From: Streptomyces marinisediminis
GTDB lineage: Bacteria; Actinomycetota; Actinomycetes; Streptomycetales; Streptomycetaceae
NCBI RefSeq assembly: GCF_026262575.1
Contig: NZ_JAPKFL010000025.1
Coordinates: 1-64,000 of the forward strand
Direction of reading: 5' to 3'
Length of the DNA stretch: 64,000 bases
Shown: positions 58,801 through 64,000 of the stretch, piece after piece
Position numbering within the stretch: position 1 is the first letter of the stretch
Layout of the letters: each line of letters opens with the position of its first letter
Translations under genes and position numbers: made by a program
The notes under the pieces: model-generated
Database searches by the model: none
The model's input: only the letters and a program-made list of their open reading frames with translations
What the model was told of the DNA's origin: nothing

Positions 58801-60932
58801 TGGCCGCCGTCCTCCGCCTCCGCGCGGACGCCGGTCTGCTGCGCTTCCCGCCCGCCGCCCGCGCGGCCGCCCAACTCCTGTGGGCCCACGGCACGGACGG
58901 TCCGGCCCGTGCCGCCTGGACCGTGCGGGCCCAGTCCCTGGCCCGCGCCCGCGCGGCCTTCGGCACGACGGCCACGCTCGCCGAGCTGGCCACCGAACTC
59001 ACCGACGCGGCGCGGAGGTTCGTCGCCGACACCGCGCTGCCGCTGTTCGTGGACGAGGCCACCGGCACCTACCTGGCCGAAGAACTGGCGCTGGGCGGGC
59101 CCCGGTTCGCCACCGGAGCCGGTGCCCGCGCGCTGCTCGACGGGTTCCGGCGGGCGCTGGGCGGGCCGCACTCCGCGGCGGCGAAGGAGTTCGCGGAGGA
59201 CCTCCACGCCCTCGGCGACGACCTGGCCGCCCGCCACCAGCTCACCCACGCCTGGCTGCACGCCTACGTCACCGCGCGGCGGGAGCGCGCCGGGGAACCC
59301 GGCCCCGGCGGGACGGCCGAGCCGCCCCCGCCGGGCGGGGCCGCCGGGGCCGCCGGGACCGCCGGGACCTCTGCGTCACCTGGGACGGCCGGGGCGCCCG
59401 AGCCGGCCGGGAAGCCGGCGCCGCCGGGGCCGGTGGGGGCCTCCGGGGCGTCGGGGCCGTCCGCCTCGTCCGCCTCGTCCGCCTCGTCCGCGTCGGCCGA
59501 GCCGCCCGAGCCGCGGGATCTGCCCGAGGCCGTCGCCGTCGAGCTGTGCGGGGACGCGCTGGACCGGCGCGAGGTCGCGGCGCCGCTCACCGCCACCGTG
59601 CCCGGCCTGCTGGGCACCCACCCGCGGCTGCGCGGCGGCGCCCTTCCGCTGCGCCTGGACGAGTTCCTCGCCCGTACCGCCGGCTTCCGCACCCACCGCG
59701 TGCCCGCGCACCGCGCCTACACCCGGCGCCGCAACGCCCTGCTCGCCGCCGAGCGCGAGCGGCTCCGGCTGGACGACTTCCGCCCGCGGGTGATGTCCGC
59801 CTTCGTCCGCAACCGCCTCATCGACGAGGTGTACCTGCCCCTGGTCGGCGACAACCTGGCCAAGCAGCTCGGCACCGCGGGCGAGGAGCGCCGCACCGAC
59901 AGCCAGGGCCTGCTGCTCCTGCTCTCCCCGCCCGGCTACGGCAAGACGACGCTGGTGGAGTACGTCGCCGCCCGGCTCGGTCTGGTCCTGGTCACCGTGA
60001 ACGGTCCGGCGCTGGGCCACCACACCACCTCGCTGGACCCGGCCGCGGCGCCGGACGCCGCCGCCCGCCGCGAGGTGGAGAAGGTCAACTTCGCGCTGGA
60101 GATGGGCGGCAACGTCTGCCTGTACCTGGACGACATCCAGCACCTGTCGGCCGAGCTGCTGCAGAAGTTCATCCCGCTGTGCGACGCCCAGCGCCGCATC
60201 GAGGGCGTCTCGACGGCCGACGGCCGCCCGCGCAGCCACGACCTGCGCGGCAAGCGGTTCGCCGTCGTCATGTCCGGCAACCCCTTCACCGAGTCCGGCG
60301 CCCGCTTCACGGTGCCCGACATGCTGGCCAACCGCGCCGACGTGTGGAACCTGGGCGACGTGCTCAGCGGCCGCGAGGACCTCTTCGCGCTCAGCCACGT
60401 GGAGAACGCGCTCACCTCCCACCCGGTGCTCGCCCCGCTCGCCGCGCGCGACCGCGGCGACGTGGAGTTGCTGGTGCGCCTCGCCGCCGGGGACGCCATC
60501 GCCACCCCGGACCGGCTGGCCCACCCCTACCCGCCCACCGAGGTCGAGCAGATCACCGCCGTCCTGCGCAGGCTGCTGCACGTGCGGCGCACGGTGCTGG
60601 CCGTCAACGCCGCCTACATCGCCTCCGCCGGGCAGGACGACGCCACCCGCACGGAGCCGCCGTTCCGCCTCCAGGGCTCTTACCGCAACACCAACCAGCT
60701 CGTCGAGCGCATCGTGCCGGTGATGAACGACGCCGAACTCGAAGCCCTGCTCGACGACCACTACCAGGCCGAGGCGCAGACGCTCACCACGGGCGCCGAG
60801 GCGAACCTGCTCAAGCTCGCCGAGCTGCGCGGCCGGCTGACGCCGGGGCAGGAGCGCCGCTGGGCCGAGCTCAAGGCCCGCTACGGCGGCCGCGCGGCGG
60901 GCGGCGGGGCCGGGGCGGGCGCCGGCGGGTGA
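55833..60932 (+). CDS. Giant AAA+ ATPase (DNA-repair-ATPase/DUF3686-like) linked to flotillin
   Basis: The 1,699-residue protein begins with a coiled-coil start and a beta-rich region of the DUF3686 type (residues about 100-430). Long helical segments follow (about 450-950), then a further domain. A Gly/Ala/Pro/Ser linker (about 1155-1230) separates these from the C-terminal AAA+ module: Walker A PPGYGKTT (Lys1371), Walker B LYLDDIQ (Asp1433/1434) and sensor SGNPFTESG. AGGAG precedes GTG 55833. Repetitive tracts are visible, including SRVSRVSRV near residue 108. Function is unknown; its place behind NfeD and flotillin suggests action at membrane microdomains. Confidence 0.8.
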   Translation: MTTDAATPSADAPALDGATYDVLHTRLTGAAHTLAARAQRLNDRRLDAFGGTGLHLLDNAALRTERPATARALVHVAGHLLAGYQAAPAAGAGPTAPDDVSRVSRVSRVFRLHRPDTRPAAPDAVPGLLDDPAFQRDFAELHRYYRQARLLQLRRTGTLLLAVFQTGERADDLRVLRWRLDAPDDTPHYLDDQGERDHTPPPPHDVTWVPATRQDHVRGRHPHLSVADGTLFVSTVGGRLTVKLTDDTETPEGIHSEPVAEPLQSLADADVAHARVGPLVLLRVRPYKESTDRYLVFNERTGEIVRLDGIGLSCRRLPEDEGVIFPGGCYLATAPAGAAVRTFDTDTGGLAFEAAVPAPGGEDVLYVFHARAEGRTLLLPYNLIRKEVAAPITARGHALLDDGTLAVLRPRDGEPARLHPVQRWRTPFASEAHDAARPPVEGPLGRVGNQELVRAVSDALSIARMADEMAPGSAVFTDIAAACARLSDSHPWLVEEGLEDLHEPLAELGATAARVIEEFERVEELRAHAAARVARAAEDVTALVRRARGEAPRDPADWVTLLTDLRRAQGAVALLHDLRHADTARVTELAAELTDTLEATGRRAVDFLARPHAFDATAAALADLTERAASIGTAAEAAPLEERVAEEGERLQTVSDVAAGLEIPDVTVRTGLLERVGEVMAAVNRARAVLDGRRRELREHEGRAEFTAEFALLGQAVAGALAAAGTPAQCDGQLAALLLRLENLEARFALFDDALAQLAERREEIYETFSARKQAQLDERARHAERLAESAARVLDTVVRRAGTLGSPEDVGAFFTTDPLVARVRASAAELRALEDTVRADTLEGRLTAARQEAARALRDRADLYDGEGTVRLGRHRFAVTTQPVDLTLVPQDGALVYAVTGTDYRAPVHDAEFARTRVFWDQPLPSESPEVYRAEHLAARVLAETAPTALRRAERTDGGLLALVRAAAESAYDEGYDRGVHDQDAAAVLAAVLRLRADAGLLRFPPAARAAAQLLWAHGTDGPARAAWTVRAQSLARARAAFGTTATLAELATELTDAARRFVADTALPLFVDEATGTYLAEELALGGPRFATGAGARALLDGFRRALGGPHSAAAKEFAEDLHALGDDLAARHQLTHAWLHAYVTARRERAGEPGPGGTAEPPPPGGAAGAAGTAGTSASPGTAGAPEPAGKPAPPGPVGASGASGPSASSASSASSASAEPPEPRDLPEAVAVELCGDALDRREVAAPLTATVPGLLGTHPRLRGGALPLRLDEFLARTAGFRTHRVPAHRAYTRRRNALLAAERERLRLDDFRPRVMSAFVRNRLIDEVYLPLVGDNLAKQLGTAGEERRTDSQGLLLLLSPPGYGKTTLVEYVAARLGLVLVTVNGPALGHHTTSLDPAAAPDAAARREVEKVNFALEMGGNVCLYLDDIQHLSAELLQKFIPLCDAQRRIEGVSTADGRPRSHDLRGKRFAVVMSGNPFTESGARFTVPDMLANRADVWNLGDVLSGREDLFALSHVENALTSHPVLAPLAARDRGDVELLVRLAAGDAIATPDRLAHPYPPTEVEQITAVLRRLLHVRRTVLAVNAAYIASAGQDDATRTEPPFRLQGSYRNTNQLVERIVPVMNDAELEALLDDHYQAEAQTLTTGAEANLLKLAELRGRLTPGQERRWAELKARYGGRAAGGGAGAGAGG

Positions 60933-61087
60933 ACCGGCCCACCCGGCACGCGGCGCCGACCGGGCCGGACGGGCCGCCCGGGGCGGGCGGCACCCCGCTC
61001 GCGTGCGGCGGCGGGCCGGTGCGCGCGGTGCGCGGGGGCGGTCCGGTGCGCCGGGAAGGGGGAGCGGGGCGCGTCCCCGGCGGGTGC

Positions 61088-61771
61088 TCAGCGCAGCCGC
61101 GCCGCCACCTCGGTGCGCAGCCGGGGGAGCAGGTCGTGCAGCACGCCGGGGCAGAGGGTGTCGCCGAAGTCCTTGTGCCCGTAGATCTGCTGCGGCGCGA
61201 CGCCGTACTGGTGGCAGACGTAGGCGCACAGCACCACCAGCACCTCCCACTGCGCCCGCGGGGGCCACGCCCCCGCGTGGTACGCGCCCTCGTTGGCGAT
61301 GCCGACGGCCCGCTCGTTCTGGCCGCGCGTGTGGCTGCCCAGCACGAGGCCGTTCCCCCGGCGCAGGGTCTCCAGGCTGCGGTGGCGCCCCTCGGTGATC
61401 CAGCCGCCCCGGCTGTTGAGGAAGTGGTAGCCGGTGTCCAGCCACCCGTTGTCGTCCATGTGCAGGTCCTGCACCCAGTGCGCGTGCCGGTGCGCCTGGG
61501 CGCGGGAGGTGTCGGGGCTGTTGGCGCTCACGGTGTGGTGCACGACGATGCGGTCCGGGCGCCGGTCCAGGACGCTGACCGGTCGGCGCGGCGGGCGGGC
61601 CCGCCACACGCCGGTGCCGTCGATGTCCGGCTCGACGGGCCCGGCCGCGCGCGCCGCTCGCGCGGTGGCCGCGGTGGCCGCGGTGGCCCGGTACGGTGCC
61701 GTGGCGGCGACGGCGAGACCGCCCGCCCCGGCCAGGAGCAGGCCGCGCCTGCTCGGCTTCGCGCTCCCCAT
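61088..61771 (-). CDS. Tat-exported PGRP/N-acetylmuramoyl-L-alanine amidase
   Basis: The 227-residue secreted protein has a twin-arginine signal (SRRGLLLAGAGGLAVAA) and an amidase_2/PGRP domain. Zinc ligands are likely in IVVHHT (His) and YGHKDFGDTLCPG (His, Cys), with HFLNSRGGWITEGR in the core. It cuts the amide between muramic acid and the stem peptide. AAGGAG precedes ATG 61771. It is downstream of the GH25 gene on the same strand (113-base gap), so they probably form one cell-wall-lysis unit. Confidence 0.87.
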   Translation of the reverse strand: MGSAKPSRRGLLLAGAGGLAVAATAPYRATAATAATARAARAAGPVEPDIDGTGVWRARPPRRPVSVLDRRPDRIVVHHTVSANSPDTSRAQAHRHAHWVQDLHMDDNGWLDTGYHFLNSRGGWITEGRHRSLETLRRGNGLVLGSHTRGQNERAVGIANEGAYHAGAWPPRAQWEVLVVLCAYVCHQYGVAPQQIYGHKDFGDTLCPGVLHDLLPRLRTEVAARLR

Positions 61772-61784
61772 GGTCGACTCCTTC

Positions 61785-61814
61785 GGTGTGCCGGGGTGTG
61801 CCGGGGTGTGCCGG
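61785..61814. repeat. Three 10-bp tandem repeats in the amidase leader
   Basis: GGTGTGCCGG occurs three times in direct tandem (61785-61814) upstream of the amidase start. Confidence 0.8.
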
Positions 61815-61884
61815 GTGCGGCCCGGTCGCGGGGCACCGGACGCCGCACCCGGCGCGAACGCCGTTCGCCGACGTGCCGCGCGGA

Positions 61885-62775
61885 CTACGCCGTGTTGTTG
61901 GCCAGCGCGAGCAGTCGCGACATCGACCCGTTGAACTTGTTCCGGTCCACGTCGCCCGCGATGCCGGCGACCCGGCCGCTCGCGGTGTACTGCCAGAACG
62001 TCCACGTCGGGAAGCCGCTGGGGATGCGGGGCGCGGCGACGTGCCAGTGGGCGACCCACAGCGGTGCCTTGTCGCGCATGCCCGTCCAGTTGCCGGTGCA
62101 GGTGTTCCACCAGCTCGCGGTCGTGTAGATGACCATGTCGCGGCCCGTGCGGGCCTTGTAGGCGGTGTAGAAGTCGTGGACCCAGGTGCGCATCTGGGTG
62201 GTGGACAGGCCGTAGCACATGGCCCCGGAGGGGTTGTGCTCGATGTCCAGCACGCCGGGCAGCGTCTGGTTGTCCCGCGACCAGGCGCCGCCGTTGCTGG
62301 CGAAGAAGTGCGCCTGCGCCGCGCCGCCGGAGTAGTTGGGCCGGGCGAAGTGGTAGGCGCCGCGCACCAGCCCCGCGCGGTGGGCGGCCGGGTAGTTGGT
62401 GTCGAAGCGCGGGTCGGTGAAGCTGGTGCCCTCGGTGGCCTTGATGTAGGCGAAGTCGATTCCGGCGCTCTTCACCGCGCTCCAGTTGATCGCCCCCTGC
62501 CAGTGGGAGACGTCGATGCCCTGGACGCCGCTGGTGTCCAGGGGGCCGACCAGCCCGTCCTCCCTGGTGCCGACGGGCTGCTCGACGCGGGTTCCCGAGC
62601 CCATCCAGGCCTCGCCGGGCCGCACCGGTTCGCCCGGGCGCGGTGGTGCGCCGGCCGATGCGGCGGCGGCCGGGGCTGCCGTGGTGAGCAGGAGGGCGAC
62701 GACGGAGCCGAGGACGCCGCTCAGGACGGCGGCTCTGCGGCGGAGACGACGGGCGGGCGGTCTGTACGCGGGCAT
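61885..62775 (-). CDS. Secreted GH25 muramidase (lysozyme)
   Basis: The 296-residue protein has a Sec signal (residues 1-38, ending PAAAAS) and a Chalaropsis-type GH25 domain. GIDVSHWQGAINW holds the first catalytic Asp, and LDIEHNPSG holds the second acidic pair. YIKATEGTSFTDPRF and TFWQYTASG complete the barrel. It hydrolyses the glycan strand of peptidoglycan. GGAGGAAGCC precedes ATG 62775. A DasR-like site lies 134-149 bases upstream. Confidence 0.92.
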   Translation of the reverse strand: MPAYRPPARRLRRRAAVLSGVLGSVVALLLTTAAPAAAASAGAPPRPGEPVRPGEAWMGSGTRVEQPVGTREDGLVGPLDTSGVQGIDVSHWQGAINWSAVKSAGIDFAYIKATEGTSFTDPRFDTNYPAAHRAGLVRGAYHFARPNYSGGAAQAHFFASNGGAWSRDNQTLPGVLDIEHNPSGAMCYGLSTTQMRTWVHDFYTAYKARTGRDMVIYTTASWWNTCTGNWTGMRDKAPLWVAHWHVAAPRIPSGFPTWTFWQYTASGRVAGIAGDVDRNKFNGSMSRLLALANNTA

Positions 62776-63298
62776 GGCTTCCTCCGGGACACGGGTGTGG
62801 GGTGGACCGGTCTTCGCGCGGAGAACGTCTCACGCGTGCCTTACGGCATGGACACGTCATGAGTAACGCACGCGGTACGGAAGGCGTAAAGGGTCTACGC
62901 GCGTGGCCTGCGGTCTAGACCACTGGCCGCGGGCGTGAGCTGTGGCGACGCCTCACCACCCCGGAAACTTTCGCCCCTGAAGCCGACCCGTCCGCGGCCC
63001 CGCGCCGTGTCTGCCGGGCGCCGGCTCGCGGGCTGGCGCGGGGTGCCCGGCCGGCGCGGGACGTGACGCTGTCCGCGCGCGGGCGCCGAGCCGGGGCGTG
63101 CGGGCACCGTTGTATTCTGCTGGGGCGTGCGGAACCCGGGTGGAGGAGGTGGACGCCGTGGCCATGCGGAAGTGCGGCGAACCTCCCAGTCGGTCACCGC
63201 GCGGCGTCGTCCCCCCGCCCGGTGAACGGTGCGACAGTGGCGGTGCCCGCGGTAAGCCCCGGTGCCCGAAGACCACGCCGCCGTGCTGAGGACGACCC
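62776..63298. other. Gene-free divergent region between GH25 and mgtE
   Basis: About 520 bases between the divergent genes. The GH25-proximal half is less GC-rich and holds the DasR-like site at 62909-62924. The mgtE-proximal half has one lower-GC patch (63108-63120, TATTCT as a possible -10 without a good -35). No M-box-like magnesium riboswitch structure was evident by eye. Confidence 0.45.
62909..62924. promoter_or_regulatory. DasR-responsive element (dre)-like site
   Basis: TGCGGTCTAGACCACT contains the perfect core GGTCTAGACC and the full right flank ACT of the streptomycete dre consensus AGTGGTCTAGACCACT. Only the left flank deviates. DasR is the GntR-family regulator of aminosugar use. 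The site is upstream of the peptidoglycan-degrading GH25 gene, which would release N-acetylglucosamine-containing fragments. Confidence 0.7.
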
Positions 63299-64000
63299 AT
63301 GCCGCAGAGCCCCGTCGCCGACGAGCTCCACCCCGAACTGCCCGAGTCGCTTGAGGACATAGTGCGGGACAAGCACCTGCACGCGGCGCTGGAGTGGCTG
63401 GAGACGCACCCGCCGCACGTGATCGCGGACGAGCTGGCCCGCATGGACAACGTCACGGCCGGGGTCGCCTTCCGCCTGCTGGACAAGGACCGCGCGCTGA
63501 CGGTCTTCGAGGAGCTGGAGCCGGTCGACCAGCAGGAGATCCTGGAGGGCCTGCGCGACCACACCTTCCGCGAGCTCGTCGAGGGCATGGACCCGGACGA
63601 CCGCGCGCGCATGCTGCGCGAGGCCCCGGCGAAGGTGGCCAAGCGGGTCCTGGCCGGGCTCAGCGTGCACGAGCGGCGCATGACGGCGGCGCTGCTCGGG
63701 TACCCGGAGGGCTCGGTGGGTCGGTACATGACCCCCGAGGTCGTCGCGCTCTCCCAGGACCTCACCGTCTCCCAGGCGCTGCGCACGGTGCGCGAGAAGG
63801 GCGCCCACGCCGAGACGGTCTACACCCTCCCCGTCGTCGACGGCAGCCGGCGGCTCACCGGGATCGTGGAGCTGCGCGAGCTGGTGCTCAGCCCGACGGA
63901 CCGGATGGTCTCCGAACTCGTCGTCACCGAGCCCACCTTCGCGCGCGCCGCGGACTCCGCCGAGCAGGCGGCCCGGCTCATGCGCGAGACCAACGACCTC
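63299..64000 (+). CDS. mgtE: MgtE magnesium transporter (5' part, cut by window end)
   Basis: The first 234 codons of an MgtE-type Mg2+ channel are present. The MgtE N-domain of superhelical repeats (ALEWLETHPPHVIADELARM, then ILEGLRDHTFRELVEGMDPDDRARML) leads into CBS domain 1 (RYMTPEVVALSQDLTVSQAL). The membrane domain should follow outside the window. ATG 63299 follows TGAGGA; there is no in-window stop. It is divergent from the GH25 gene. Confidence 0.88.
   Translation, partial: MPQSPVADELHPELPESLEDIVRDKHLHAALEWLETHPPHVIADELARMDNVTAGVAFRLLDKDRALTVFEELEPVDQQEILEGLRDHTFRELVEGMDPDDRARMLREAPAKVAKRVLAGLSVHERRMTAALLGYPEGSVGRYMTPEVVALSQDLTVSQALRTVREKGAHAETVYTLPVVDGSRRLTGIVELRELVLSPTDRMVSELVVTEPTFARAADSAEQAARLMRETNDL

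Noticed and set aside
55641..59261. Minus-strand open frame of about 1,200 codons opposite the giant ATPase
   Set aside because: Shadow of high-GC codons; Val/Gly/Gln/Arg composition and no ribosome binding site or domain.
62776..63298. M-box magnesium riboswitch before mgtE or c-di-AMP riboswitch before the GH25 gene
   Set aside because: I looked for the conserved core motifs by eye on both strands and did not find a convincing match. A covariance search would settle it.

Overview
The window reads as chromosomal DNA of a Streptomyces-like actinomycete. GC is very high, third codon positions are almost always G or C, GTG and occasional TTG starts are used, coupled stop/start overlaps are common, and the gene families are typical streptomycete ones (helix-turn-helix/DUF397/anti-sigma-like ATPase trio, BldC-like and CGNR regulators, MsiK-like sugar importer ATPase, secreted subtilisin and S37 peptidases). 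I see no transposase, integrase, rRNA, tRNA or CRISPR array.

Layout. 0.3-2.5 kb: acyl-CoA dehydrogenase and TesB-type thioesterase behind a promoter with an overlapping palindrome. 2.5-7 kb: a phosphatase-family protein, agmatinase and NADP-type glutamate dehydrogenase, separated by a 1-kb gene-free stretch rich in palindromes. 7-9.3 kb: a WhiJ-type regulatory trio. 9.4-13.2 kb: a one-chain heterodimeric ABC exporter. 13.5-17.9 kb: an LpqY-SugA-SugB-SugC trehalose importer. 18.3-21.6 kb: secreted subtilisin, NUDIX hydrolase, secreted S37 tripeptidyl aminopeptidase. 21.7-27.4 kb: ribose operon rbsR-A-C-B-K without rbsD. 28.1-36.1 kb: an eight-gene accessory operon. 36.3-39 kb: CGNR regulator, APC permease, Lrp/AsnC regulator. 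39.3-44.2 kb: a TTA-containing orphan response regulator, RecD2-like helicase, citrate synthase and a probable structured small RNA. 44.3-52.7 kb: CopZ, BldC-like protein, GcvH-like protein without its lipoyl lysine, a FUSC membrane protein, NhaA and a PucR-type regulator. 53-61 kb: NfeD-like protein, flotillin and a 1,699-residue AAA+ ATPase. 61-64 kb: a Tat-exported PGRP amidase, a GH25 muramidase behind a DasR-like site, and the 5' part of mgtE.

The most interesting system is the 28.1-36.1 kb operon. It joins an ornithine/lysine N-hydroxylase, a small cupin, a P450, a DAO-type FAD oxidase, a serine acetyltransferase-like protein, a free-standing methionyl-tRNA synthetase-like protein, an unrecognised protein and a second cupin. 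N-hydroxylase plus cupin plus MetRS-like protein plus FAD oxidase is the enzyme set known to make hydrazines (N-N bonds) from N6-hydroxylysine and glycine. Here the usually fused cupin-MetRS protein is split in two, and no PKS, NRPS or carrier protein accompanies it. I infer an undescribed small N-N-bonded natural product; its structure cannot be read from the sequence.

Other points that stand out are a two-hairpin RNA with identical 12-nt loops downstream of citrate synthase, the only TTA (bldA-type) leucine codon I found in a gene here, and many promoter-proximal palindromes (AAGCGCTT, CsoR-like, DasR-like, CRP-like, LacI-like). Start sites were chosen by ribosome binding site, reading-frame overlap or family length. 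All functional calls come from reading the sequence; no database search was run.
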